From positions 186,001 through 250,000 of the forward strand of contig NZ_SRPF01000004.1 in the NCBI RefSeq assembly GCF_004785685.1: a stretch of 64,000 bases of DNA. Direction: 5' to 3'. The position numbers and the translations under genes were made by a program. A model generated the notes under the pieces. The model was not told the origin of the DNA and made no database searches. It saw only the letters and a program-made list of their open reading frames with translations. This document shows, piece by piece, positions 55,621 through 63,374 of this stretch. How positions within the stretch are numbered: position 1 is the first letter of the stretch; each line of letters begins with the position of its first letter. Source of the DNA: Marinobacter confluentis. Its GTDB lineage: Bacteria > Pseudomonadota > Gammaproteobacteria > Pseudomonadales > Oleiphilaceae.

Positions 55621-57102
55621 TTAATCCTTGTCCAGTCGGCCAACCAGTGACAGTTCGAAGTTCGCACCCATGTACTTGAAGTGCGGACGAACCGCCAGTG
55701 ATACCTGGTACCAGCCCGGATCGCCTTCCACGTCGGAAACGGTGACCTTGGCGGCGCGCAGGGGGCGACGGCTGCGGACGTCGGCCGGGGGGTTTTCCTG
55801 GTCGGCGACGTACTGGCGGATCCAGGTGTTGAGCTCGCGCTCAAGGTCCTGGCGCTCTTTCCAGGAGCCGATCTGTTCGCGCTGCAGCACTTTGATGTAG
55901 TGCGCCAGGCGGTTCACGATCATCATGTAAGGCAGTTGTGTACCCAGCTTATAGTTGGTTTCCGCTTCCTTGCCTTCCTTGGTGTTCGGGAACTGCTTGG
56001 GCTTCTGTACCGAGTTGGCGGAGAAGAAGGCGGCGTTGTCGCTGCCTTTGCGCATGGTCAGGGCGATGAAGCCTTCGTCGGCCATTTCGTATTCGCGACG
56101 GTCGGTGATCAGCACCTCGGTCGGAATCTTGGCTTCCAGCTGGCCGAAGGATTCAAAGGTGTGAACCGGCAGGTCTTCTACCGAACCACCGCTCTGCGGG
56201 CCAATGATGTTCGGGCACCAGCGGTACTTGGCGAAGCTTTCGGTCAGGCGCGTGGCTAGGAGATAGGCGGTGTTGCCCCACAGGTAATGCTCGTGGTCGC
56301 CAGACACATCTTCCTTGTAGTTGAAGCTGCGCACCGGGTTTTCCGTGGGGTCGTAAGGCACCCGCAGCAGGAAGCGTGGTGAGGTCAGGCCCAGATAGCG
56401 GGCGTCTTCCGACTCGCGCAGGGAACGCCACTTGGCATATTTCGGGCCTTCGAAAACGGCTTTCAGTTCCTTGATGGCTGGCAGTTCCTGGTAGCTGTCA
56501 ACGCCGAAGAAAGAGGGCGCAACCGAGGACAGGAAAGGCGCGTGGGCCATGGCGCCGACAGACGACACATACTGCAGCAGCTTCATGTCTGGGGTGGACG
56601 GTGTGAAGGCGTAGTTGCCGACGACCGCGCCGACAGGTTCACCGCCAAACTGGCCGTATTCGGTGGAGTAAATGTGCTGGTAGAAACCGGTCTGGGTGAC
56701 GTCCGGTGCGAACTCGAAGTCTTCCAGCAGTTCGGTCTTGGTGGCGTGCAGAATGTCCACCTTGATGTTCTCGCGGAAGTCGGTGCGATCCACCATCAGC
56801 TTCAGGCCGCGCCAGGAGGATTCCAGTTCCTGCAGCTTGGGCGCGTGCAGGATTTCATCCATCTGGGCGCTGATCTTGCGATCCAGCTCGACCACCATCT
56901 GGTCGACCAGTGCCTTGTTGACCGGCTGGCCTTTCTCGTCGCTTTTCAGCAGGTTGGAGATAAACGTTGCGACGCCGCGGCGGGCAACATCGTAGCCTTC
57001 ATCAGCGGGCGCCATGCGGCTGTTGGCCATGACCTGGTCCAACAACGATCCCTCGGCGACAGCTTCGGTAGCAGCAGATTGCTGCTCAGCAGTATCAGAC
57101 AT
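55621..57102 (-). CDS. tssC: T6SS sheath large subunit TssC (VipB)
   Basis: A 493-residue sheath protein that polymerises with TssB to form the contractile sheath. Family blocks include LDQVMANSRMAPADEGYDVA, LESSWRGLKLMVDRTDFRENI, EYGQFGGEPVGAVVGNYAF, APFLSSVAPSFFGVDSY and the C-terminal ANFELSLVGRLDKD. AAGGGA precedes the ATG. Confidence 0.97.
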   Translation of the reverse strand: MSDTAEQQSAATEAVAEGSLLDQVMANSRMAPADEGYDVARRGVATFISNLLKSDEKGQPVNKALVDQMVVELDRKISAQMDEILHAPKLQELESSWRGLKLMVDRTDFRENIKVDILHATKTELLEDFEFAPDVTQTGFYQHIYSTEYGQFGGEPVGAVVGNYAFTPSTPDMKLLQYVSSVGAMAHAPFLSSVAPSFFGVDSYQELPAIKELKAVFEGPKYAKWRSLRESEDARYLGLTSPRFLLRVPYDPTENPVRSFNYKEDVSGDHEHYLWGNTAYLLATRLTESFAKYRWCPNIIGPQSGGSVEDLPVHTFESFGQLEAKIPTEVLITDRREYEMADEGFIALTMRKGSDNAAFFSANSVQKPKQFPNTKEGKEAETNYKLGTQLPYMMIVNRLAHYIKVLQREQIGSWKERQDLERELNTWIRQYVADQENPPADVRSRRPLRAAKVTVSDVEGDPGWYQVSLAVRPHFKYMGANFELSLVGRLDKD

Positions 57103-57202
57103 ACCACATCCCTTCAGTACGTTTTAAACACAATGTGAAAGCTGCCAGTGTTGGCAGAATTCAGACAAAAGTTCAGATAAAAGTTCGGCTCAAAAGTCCG
57201 GA

Positions 57203-57703
57203 TTATTCGCCGCTTTCGTCCGTGGCCAGCTCAAGCTCCTGAAGGAGTTTGTCGCGGGCATCGTCGTTGTCCAGCAGTTCCTGCAGCTTGGACCGGAACG
57301 ACGGCACATTACCCAGCGGGCCCTTGAGGGCAACCAGCGCTTCACGAAGCTCGATCAGCTTCTTGAGCTCTGGAACCTGACGGGAAATGCTGTCCGGAGA
57401 GAAGTCATCCAGGGTCTGGAATTCAAGATTGACCGGCAGTTCGTCGGCTTCGTCTTCCAGCTTGTTGGTGACCGTAGTGGAAAGCGTCAGACCGGCTTCT
57501 GACATGACAGAACGGAAGTTGTTCTTGTCAACAGAAATGGCCTTACGTTCTTCGATGGGGGTTTCTTCGGGTTGTCCCTTGAAGTCGCCGACGACGAACA
57601 TCTTCAGCGGCAGTTCAGTTTCTGCCTGCTGGTCACCGGTGGCGGGGACGTATTTGATATTGATGCGCTCTTTAGGCGCGACGGAACCGTCTTTTGACGA
57701 CAT
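57203..57703 (-). CDS. tssB: T6SS sheath small subunit TssB (VipA)
   Basis: A 166-residue sheath subunit, partner of TssC. It reads SVAPKERINIKYVPATGD, LPLKMFVVGDFKGQPE and ends with a C-terminal helix that in V. cholerae recruits ClpV indirectly. The ATG at 57703 (MSSKDGSVAP) has GGGAG seven bases upstream; a longer in-frame extension lacks family similarity. It is the first gene of the T6SS operon. Confidence 0.95.
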   Translation of the reverse strand: MSSKDGSVAPKERINIKYVPATGDQQAETELPLKMFVVGDFKGQPEETPIEERKAISVDKNNFRSVMSEAGLTLSTTVTNKLEDEADELPVNLEFQTLDDFSPDSISRQVPELKKLIELREALVALKGPLGNVPSFRSKLQELLDNDDARDKLLQELELATDESGE

Positions 57704-57727
57704 GCGCTTGCTCCCTGTGCTCCATTT

Positions 57728-57745
57728 GCAAACATTCTTGTTTGC
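57728..57745. repeat. Dyad in the tssB leader
   Basis: GCAAACA-TTCT-TGTTTGC, a perfect 7-base inverted repeat with a four-base spacer, 24 bases before the tssB start. It could be a regulator site or a leader hairpin just ahead of the ribosome-binding site. Confidence 0.5.
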
Positions 57746-57792
57746 CGTGATACATTCCTTTGTACGCACCCTCCCGGCACGTGACCCCCGAA

Positions 57793-57821
57793 ACTCTACA
57801 CATGAATTTATCGTCACTCAA
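57793..57821 (-). promoter_or_regulatory. Candidate sigma-70 promoter of the T6SS operon
   Basis: On the minus strand TTGAGT (57816-57821), 17-base spacer, TAGAGT (57793-57798): four of six matches to each consensus box. It would give a leader of about 80 bases. I found no convincing -24/-12 sigma-54 motif in the same gap. Confidence 0.3.
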
Positions 57822-57895
57822 GCAAAGAATGGCCAGCGGCGGGCAAAAAAAGACCCGAGGCAAGAAATTGCCAACCCATCGACATTCTGACCGTT

Positions 57896-57924
57896 TTGGC
57901 GTCAGCAGCGAGTCCCGCTATACT
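57896..57924 (+). promoter_or_regulatory. Candidate sigma-70 promoter of the acyl-CoA-binding protein gene
   Basis: TTGGCG (57896-57901), 17-base spacer, TATACT (57919-57924), about 44 bases before the ATG at 57969. Spacing is ideal and the -10 box is near consensus. Confidence 0.55.
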
Positions 57925-57968
57925 CCCCCTGGACTTTACCTCTCCTAATCTCATTCAAGGAACCCGAC

Positions 57969-58229
57969 ATGAGCGACCTGAAAAGCCAGTTTGAAGAAGC
58001 CGTAAACTACATCCAGAACGCCGAAGGCGATTTTCAGCCGTCCAATGAAATGAAGCTGGAATTCTATGCCCTGTACAAGCAGGCAACGGCTGGCGACGTT
58101 AGTGGCAAGCGCCCGGGCATGATGGATTTTGTGAACCGCGCCAAATACGACGCCTGGGAAAAGGTGAAAGGTACGTCTTCCGAGCAAGCCATGCAGCAGT
58201 ACATCGATAAGCTGGAAGCGCTGAAGTAA
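57969..58229 (+). CDS. Acyl-CoA-binding protein
   Basis: An 86-residue four-helix ACBP that binds medium- and long-chain acyl-CoA esters in the cytoplasm. It shows the family blocks LEFYALYKQATAGDVSG, KRPGMMDFVNRAKYDAWEKVKGTSSEQAM and QYIDKLEAL, with the ligand-contacting Tyr and Lys residues in place. AAGGAA precedes the ATG. It is a single-gene unit between its promoter and the terminator at 58254-58276. Confidence 0.95.
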   Translation: MSDLKSQFEEAVNYIQNAEGDFQPSNEMKLEFYALYKQATAGDVSGKRPGMMDFVNRAKYDAWEKVKGTSSEQAMQQYIDKLEALK

Positions 58230-58253
58230 GTCGTCCGCCGAAAGCACGCCCCG

Positions 58254-58276
58254 CAGCCCGGCCAACCGGGCTGTTT
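58254..58276 (+). terminator. Intrinsic terminator after acyl-CoA-binding protein gene
   Basis: Stem CAGCCCGG/CCGGGCTG (58254-58261 with 58266-58273), CCAA loop, then TTTACAATTTT. Twenty-four bases after the stop. Confidence 0.75.
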
Positions 58277-58370
58277 ACAATTTTCAGAAACGTAACTTTG
58301 TGGTCGTAAAACGTTTGTCATAAGATGCGCGCATCATAACAACAACAAACGACATGGAAGGTTATTGCTG

Positions 58371-58676
58371 ATGGAAATTTCCCAGGCGCTGGAGCATTCC
58401 CAGCCCGGCCTCGTTAAACGCCTGACCACGGCTACCCGCCAGCACCAGCTCAATTACCGCTCGGAACAGACCTACCTTCACTGGATATCACGCTTCGTGC
58501 TGTTTCACGATCTGACAGACCCCGCCCTGCTGAAAGCGGATGATCGCCGGCTCTATCTTGACTACCTGACCGCACAGGTTAAGGTTTCCCGGGCAAGGCT
58601 GAACCAGGCAACCCAGGCGCTGGCATTTCTGTACTCAGAAGTACTGACAACGCCGGAGACACCGGCCGCTGCCTGA
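58371..58676 (+). CDS. Stand-alone SAM-like recombinase N-terminal domain
   Basis: A 101-residue protein consisting only of the SAM-like (core-binding) N-terminal domain of tyrosine recombinases, closest in style to integron integrases: LTTATRQHQLNYRSEQTYLHWISRFVLFH and ARLNQATQALAFLY. The catalytic domain with R-H-R-Y is absent, and none follows in any frame before the next gene, so it cannot recombine by itself. It may bind DNA or be a relic. A 12-bp palindrome lies 36 bases upstream. Confidence 0.75.
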   Translation: MEISQALEHSQPGLVKRLTTATRQHQLNYRSEQTYLHWISRFVLFHDLTDPALLKADDRRLYLDYLTAQVKVSRARLNQATQALAFLYSEVLTTPETPAAA

Positions 58677-58683
58677 AATTCCC

Positions 58684-59130
58684 CTAGCGAGTCGTGGTGG
58701 TGGAACTGAACGATTCGTAAGTCCGGTTGGACTGAGGCTGAGGCACGATCTGGTACTGATTGCCCCAGGTCTGTCCAGGTATCTGCCGGGGATTGCTGAA
58801 ATTGAATTCCACCGGGATTTCGCTTCGCCCAAGGTCTGTTCGCCTGTCCCTGGGCTGCAGGGCCAGTGGATCAAGGTAGAAATCCTTATCCGTCCGTGGC
58901 CGCACCGCTACGCCTTCAGCCGGCGCTTCCAGGCCACCTTCGATGACGGTACTGGCAAGCGAATCTTCTTCCAGCGACCGGAAAGGAATGGTGTCGATGG
59001 TGGTGCGCTCTTCGTAACTGAAGGCACCGCCCTCAACGGTGGTTTTGCTGGTCTGTGCAAATACCAGTGGTGACAACGCTGCAACGGCTGCCAGCCCAAT
59101 TGTTTTAACGACTGTTTCGATTTCGCCCAT
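58684..59130 (-). CDS. Secreted hypothetical protein
   Basis: A 148-residue protein with an N-terminal signal peptide (GLAAVAALSPLVFAQ) and a low-complexity, Thr/Ser/Arg-rich mature part that ends SFSSTTTTR. No family recognised. The ATG at 59130 has AAGG eight bases upstream and is preferred to one 21 bases earlier. It is convergent with the recombinase-domain gene. A periplasmic or outer-membrane location is inferred. Confidence 0.65.
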   Translation of the reverse strand: MGEIETVVKTIGLAAVAALSPLVFAQTSKTTVEGGAFSYEERTTIDTIPFRSLEEDSLASTVIEGGLEAPAEGVAVRPRTDKDFYLDPLALQPRDRRTDLGRSEIPVEFNFSNPRQIPGQTWGNQYQIVPQPQSNRTYESFSSTTTTR

Positions 59131-59272
59131 GACACTTGCCTTATTATTCACTGTCTTGCCTGAACATCCACAATCTGCCTGTGTACGGCATCGCGTCAGG
59201 TTGACAATTTTTGATCAGTCTAGCGTCAATGGCAGGTAAAAACCCGGTCAACCGTCAGAATTGTGACATTCC

Positions 59273-59764
59273 TCACTTGTCTGACGACAGGGGCTCATAG
59301 CGGATGTCGGTGATTATGGTCTGGGTGAAGCCATCAGGAGTACGGACGCTGACTTCGTCATCCACCCGTTTGCCCAGCAGCGCCCTTGCCATGGGCGCGT
59401 CTATGCTCAGGTAACCCCGTGACAGATCAAACTCATCCGGGCCCACCAGACGATACCTGTGGGTCGAGCCATCATCATTTTCAATCGTGACCCAGGCTCC
59501 GAAGAACACCCGGCTGCGGTCGTCCGGCAGGCGATCGACCACCGTCAGTTCATCGAGACGCTTGCTGAGAAACCTGACCCTGCGGTCAATTTCCCTTAGC
59601 TGTTTCTTGCCATAGATGTATTCGGCGTTTTCCGAACGATCCCCCAGCGCAGCTGCTTCACGCACCGCCTGCGTCACTTCTGGCCGCTTTTTTTTCCACA
59701 GGAAGCGCAGCTCCTCCCGCAGGGCCTGTTCACCTTCGGCAGTGATATACCGTGTCCTGGCCAT
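59273..59764 (-). CDS. greB: Transcription elongation factor GreB
   Basis: A 163-residue Gre factor that rescues backtracked RNA polymerase by stimulating transcript cleavage. The coiled coil (MARTRYITAEGEQALREELRFLWKK..., with acidic tip residues in GDRSENAEYIYGKKQLREIDRRVRFL) and the FKBP-like C-terminal domain (RVFFGAWVTIEND, SIDAPMARALLGKRVDDEV) are complete; the basic N-terminal patch marks GreB rather than GreA. Start at 59764, with GGGGG upstream. A terminator-type hairpin lies in its leader. Confidence 0.93.
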   Translation of the reverse strand: MARTRYITAEGEQALREELRFLWKKKRPEVTQAVREAAALGDRSENAEYIYGKKQLREIDRRVRFLSKRLDELTVVDRLPDDRSRVFFGAWVTIENDDGSTHRYRLVGPDEFDLSRGYLSIDAPMARALLGKRVDDEVSVRTPDGFTQTIITDIRYEPLSSDK

Positions 59765-59816
59765 AACGTGCCCCCAATCTGGAAATAAAACACCCGGAAC
59801 TAAAACCTTCAGACAT

Positions 59817-59840
59817 AAAAAAACCCCGTAAATACGGGGT
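59817..59840 (-). terminator. Intrinsic terminator upstream of greB (possible attenuator)
   Basis: On the minus strand, stem ACCCCGT/ACGGGGT (59834-59840 with 59823-59829) and a four-base loop, followed by seven T residues. It lies 53 bases before the greB start and reads in the greB direction. Confidence 0.7.
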
Positions 59841-60051
59841 ACAAAGCTAGCGCTGTGCTGGAGGAAGACGCAAGGGAAATCTCCCTCGCTGTCCATGGTT
59901 CCTATTATGCACAGACCATCTTAACTCCAGGTGGCCCTGGGATTACGTTTTGGTCAGAGCCCGGATTAGGTTGTGCACTCTAAGGTTCCAACGTAAATTC
60001 GTGCCAATAACACAGGTTTTGAAATCATTTGAAATGGGGATGGGAACAACA

Positions 60052-60339
60052 ATGAACACACAAAAACTCATGGATTCAGCCCTTAACGGCCTTGACCGTA
60101 TCGGCTTCCAGCTGGACCAGTATGGTATTACCGGCAAGCTGAACCGTCACAACCTGGCCGCTTTTATCATGCTTGAACAGAAGCACCTTGAAGGCGAGTG
60201 GGACAGCATTCAGGCGAGGTTTGATCGCCGGCGCTCACAGGTTGAAGGCGTTCTGACCGCCATCGAAACCCGCACTGACCCGCTGATCCGGCCCTTGATA
60301 AGCCGCATCAATCAGTTCCGCGGCGTATCCGGCAACTGA
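60052..60339 (+). CDS. Small helical hypothetical protein
   Basis: A 95-residue, mostly helical protein (MNTQKLMDSALNGLDRIGF, HNLAAFIMLEQKHLEGEWDSIQARFDRR, TAIETRTDPLIRPLISRI). No signal peptide or membrane segment; no family recognised, though the charged amphipathic helices recall phasin-like or coiled-coil proteins. The ATG at 60052 is chosen because the first ~34 residues of the longer frame look non-coding. It is convergent with the histidine kinase gene. Confidence 0.6.
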   Translation: MNTQKLMDSALNGLDRIGFQLDQYGITGKLNRHNLAAFIMLEQKHLEGEWDSIQARFDRRRSQVEGVLTAIETRTDPLIRPLISRINQFRGVSGN

Positions 60340-60345
60340 TCAGCG

Positions 60346-61821
60346 TTACAGACTCCGAAGTTCGCCCGGTGACGTTGACTCACCGGGCTCTCCTGCCTGA
60401 AGCGTCTGAGTATCTTTGAGGCGCTTCCGACCCGGCGTGTATGCAGGCATGCTGATCGTTACCTTCAGACCCGGACATTCTGGGTCATCAAAATGATCAC
60501 TCAACCTGATGACACCCTGATGGATTTCCGCCACGGCGCTCACCAGACTTAACCCGAGACCGTTACCCGGCAACGACCGGCTCTTACCGACCCGGTAGAA
60601 ACGCTGGAATACCTGATCCTTTTCGCTGTCCGGTATGCCAATCCCGCTGTCGCCGACCTCGAAAATGGCATCATCACCCTCTTTGCGAACCTCTACCCTG
60701 ATCAGACCATGCTCCGGCGTGTATTTGATGGCGTTATCGATGAGGTTGCTGACCATCTGGAACAGGAGATCACGGTCGCCCTCAATCGACACACTGCTGT
60801 CGACTGACTGTTCAAACTGCTGATCCTTGTCTTCCGCCAGCGCCTCGTAAAGCTCACAGGCATCGGTGACCAGTTCTCCCAGCGATACCGGCTTCATGTC
60901 CGCCGCGTTGCCACGGGTTTCCAGCCGGGCGATGCGAAGCAACGCGTTGAAGGTCGCCAGAAGCTGGTCTGCCTCTGCAACCGCACGGGCGGCCTGGTCC
61001 CGGGCTTCATCGTTATCCACCGACATCAAAGTGTTTTCAAGCTGGTTGCGCAGCCGGGTAAGCGGGGTTCTCAGGTCATGGGCAATGCTGTCAGATACAT
61101 GCCGGATGCCTTCCATCAGATACACAATCCGGTCCAGCATCTGGTTGAGGTTTTCCGCCAGCTGATCAAAATCGTCGTCGGTACCGCGGGTCGGAATTCG
61201 TAATGACAGGTGGCCGTTCATGATTCGGCGGGAGGTGTTATTGATCACCTCGATTCGCCTTGTGGTACTGCGGCTCATCAGGAACCCGCCCAGAAGCGCC
61301 AGTGCCAGGGTAATGCCCATACCCCAGTTTATCGCGCCCTCGATCAGCCGTTTCAGATTGGTAAGTTCATCAACGTCCCGCCCCACCAGCAGACGCAGGC
61401 CCCCCTGAACTTCAAAAATCCGGGCACGGGCCAACCGCTCAGGGCCGGTCCAGCCTACGGAGTCGTCCAACGTGAAATTGATCCAGCCGCTCTCAGATCG
61501 GGATCCCTGGGGCCAGGTTTCGATGTTGCCGGCCAGCTTGAGGAAATCATCGGTGGTCAGCAGGTAAATGGATTTGGCGTTGGGATCACGGGCAACCCGT
61601 TCACGGATGATTGAAATCAACCCGTTTATGCCGCTGCCACGGTACTGCTCGGCAAGCCCGGCGATCTCCGCCTCAATGGTCTCGTCGGTCTGGGCCGTCA
61701 TGAAACCGGCCGTGCGCCAGTATATAAACGCCAGCAGCAGAAACACCGAGGTGGCAAACACCACCATGTAAAGCAGTGCCAGCTGGAATGAGGAAGTGCG
61801 AAGCTGGCTAAGCAGTTTCAC
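60346..61821 (-). CDS. Sensor histidine kinase of an OmpR-type system
   Basis: A 491-residue membrane kinase: N-terminal helix (LALLYMVVFATSVFLLLAF), periplasmic sensor, second helix (INWGMGITLALALLGGFLM), HAMP, HisKA with SIAHDLRTPLTRLRN and HATPase with LIDNAIKYTP and GNGLGLSLV. The DLRTPLTRLR H-box is of the class typical for metal- or envelope-stress sensors. The start is GTG at 61821, inside the last codons of the regulator gene (14-base overlap). Confidence 0.9.
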   Translation of the reverse strand: MKLLSQLRTSSFQLALLYMVVFATSVFLLLAFIYWRTAGFMTAQTDETIEAEIAGLAEQYRGSGINGLISIIRERVARDPNAKSIYLLTTDDFLKLAGNIETWPQGSRSESGWINFTLDDSVGWTGPERLARARIFEVQGGLRLLVGRDVDELTNLKRLIEGAINWGMGITLALALLGGFLMSRSTTRRIEVINNTSRRIMNGHLSLRIPTRGTDDDFDQLAENLNQMLDRIVYLMEGIRHVSDSIAHDLRTPLTRLRNQLENTLMSVDNDEARDQAARAVAEADQLLATFNALLRIARLETRGNAADMKPVSLGELVTDACELYEALAEDKDQQFEQSVDSSVSIEGDRDLLFQMVSNLIDNAIKYTPEHGLIRVEVRKEGDDAIFEVGDSGIGIPDSEKDQVFQRFYRVGKSRSLPGNGLGLSLVSAVAEIHQGVIRLSDHFDDPECPGLKVTISMPAYTPGRKRLKDTQTLQAGEPGESTSPGELRSL

Positions 61822-62488
61822 GAAGCATGTACCCGGCGCCCCGGATGGTCTGCAACAGAGGCGTGTCGAATTCCTTGTCGATCTTGGCCCGCAGGCGGCT
61901 GATGTGCACATCAATCACATTGGTCTGCGGATCAAAATGATAATCCCAGACCTTTTCCAACAGCATGGTACGGGTGACCACCTGCCCGGCGTTGCGCATC
62001 AGGTATTCCAGTAGCCGGAATTCCCGGGGCTGGACATCGATGTTCTGCCCGGCACGTTTGACGGTGCGGGCCAGCAGGTCCATCTCCAGATCGGCCACAT
62101 GCAGCACCGTCTCGGTCTCCGCCGACTGGCGGTTACGGCGAACCAGCGACTCGATACGGGCCAGAAGCTCGGTGAACGAAAACGGCTTGGTCAGGTAATC
62201 ATCACCGCCACCACGAAGGCCTTCCACCCGGTCGTCGACATCACCCAGGGCGCTGAGGATCAGCACAGGCACCTGGTTGCCGGTGGCCCGCACGGTCTTG
62301 ATGATGGCCAGGCCGTCCATACCGGGCAGCATCCGATCCACAATCATGATGTCGTAGTCTTCACTGGCGGCCATCATCATGCCGTCTTTGCCATCGGCCG
62401 CATGATCCACCACAAAGTCCGACTCTTTCAGACCCTTGATAAGGTAATTTGCCACATCTTGATCGTCTTCAATGACCAGCGCTTTCAC
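61808..62488 (-). CDS. OmpR-family response regulator
   Basis: A 226-residue regulator with a receiver (Asp in IMIVDRMLPGMDG, Lys in DDYLTKPFSF) and winged-helix output (PREFRLLEYLMRNAGQVVTRTMLLEKVWDYHFD, VHISRLRAKID). It resembles the CusR/CopR-like group, but that does not prove a metal signal. The start is GTG at 62488 with AGGAGG upstream. A TTAC-N6-GTAA dyad lies 68 bases before it. Confidence 0.92.
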   Translation of the reverse strand: MKALVIEDDQDVANYLIKGLKESDFVVDHAADGKDGMMMAASEDYDIMIVDRMLPGMDGLAIIKTVRATGNQVPVLILSALGDVDDRVEGLRGGGDDYLTKPFSFTELLARIESLVRRNRQSAETETVLHVADLEMDLLARTVKRAGQNIDVQPREFRLLEYLMRNAGQVVTRTMLLEKVWDYHFDPQTNVIDVHISRLRAKIDKEFDTPLLQTIRGAGYMLRETA

Positions 62489-62555
62489 CGGTAAACCTCC
62501 TGATTAGCGGTTTTCATTAACAGCTAGGGTACGAGTATGCCAGAACCGCGGCCAG

Positions 62556-62569
62556 TTACGATCTTGTAA
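62556..62569. promoter_or_regulatory. Candidate regulator box upstream of the response regulator gene
   Basis: TTAC-GATCTT-GTAA, a four-base inverted repeat with a six-base spacer, resembling dyads bound by OmpR-family regulators such as copper or envelope-stress systems. Short enough to occur by chance. Confidence 0.25.
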
Positions 62570-62592
62570 GAGGGTGTCGCCATAGACGACGG

Positions 62593-63372
62593 TCACGCCA
62601 GATTCCGGAACCAGTCCAGGCTCTCCGACGTGGTGCCGGCCGGCCGATACTCTGCCCCGACCCAGCCCTGATACCCCATCCGGTCCAGCGCCTCGAACGC
62701 CCTGGTGAAATTGATCTCACCGGTACCGGGCTGGTTTCGCCCCGGATTATCAGCAATCTGCACGTGGGCGATCCAGGGCAGCAGGCACTCCATGGTGCGA
62801 ATCAGATCCCCTTCCATGACCTGCATATGGTAAACATCGTACTGCAGCCTGACGTTGTCCGCCTCAATGCTCTCGATTACCTGCATGACCCGGGCGGAGG
62901 TATCCAGGAAAAAGCCGGGCATATCCACCCGCGAATTGATGGCTTCCAGGCAGAGGGTCATACCAGCACCAGCCAGTTTTTGCGCCGCGTATTCAACATT
63001 CCCCAACAGCGTGGTCCAGGCCTGATCTTCATTCAATCCAGCGGGGAGGAGCCCGGCCAGGCAGTTAACCTGCGTGCAGCTCAGGACCCCGGCGTAACGG
63101 ATCGCCTGGTCTACCCCGGCCCTGAACTCTTCAACGCGATCCGGCAGACAGGCAATGCCCCGCTCACCCGCATCCCAGTCACCCGGCGGCAGATTGAACA
63201 GCACCTGGGTCAGGTTATTCGCATCCAGAATCTGCTTCAGCTGTTCCGGTTCATAAGCGTAGGGAAAAAGATATTCCACACCACGGAAACCCGCTTCGCT
63301 GGCCAGCTGGAAACGGTCGAGGAAATCGACCTCGTTGAACAACATCGACAGATTGGCAGCAAACGCAGGCAT
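62593..63372 (-). CDS. hyi: Hydroxypyruvate isomerase
   Basis: A 259-residue TIM-barrel enzyme that interconverts hydroxypyruvate and tartronate semialdehyde. Family blocks are FAANLSMLFNEVDFLDRF at the start, GFRGVEYLFPY, VNCLAG, LCLEAINSRVDMPGFFL and HVQIADNPGRNQPGTGEI, with metal-binding Glu and His residues within them. It is preceded by a reductase of the same route, indicating a glyoxylate-to-glycerate operon. Confidence 0.93.
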   Translation of the reverse strand: MPAFAANLSMLFNEVDFLDRFQLASEAGFRGVEYLFPYAYEPEQLKQILDANNLTQVLFNLPPGDWDAGERGIACLPDRVEEFRAGVDQAIRYAGVLSCTQVNCLAGLLPAGLNEDQAWTTLLGNVEYAAQKLAGAGMTLCLEAINSRVDMPGFFLDTSARVMQVIESIEADNVRLQYDVYHMQVMEGDLIRTMECLLPWIAHVQIADNPGRNQPGTGEINFTRAFEALDRMGYQGWVGAEYRPAGTTSESLDWFRNLA

Positions 63373-63374
63373 TG

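Noticed and set aside
57167..57198. Three tandem AAAAGT(T/C)C-like units between tssC and tssB
   Set aside because: The units are short and imperfect; such runs occur by chance in a 100-base gap.
57704..57968. Sigma-54 (-24/-12) promoter for the T6SS operon
   Set aside because: No GG-N10-GC pair with acceptable flanks was found on the minus strand in this gap.
59765..59896. 44-residue N-terminal extension of GreB
   Set aside because: It would run through the terminator hairpin and lacks similarity to GreB, whose normal start is at 59764.
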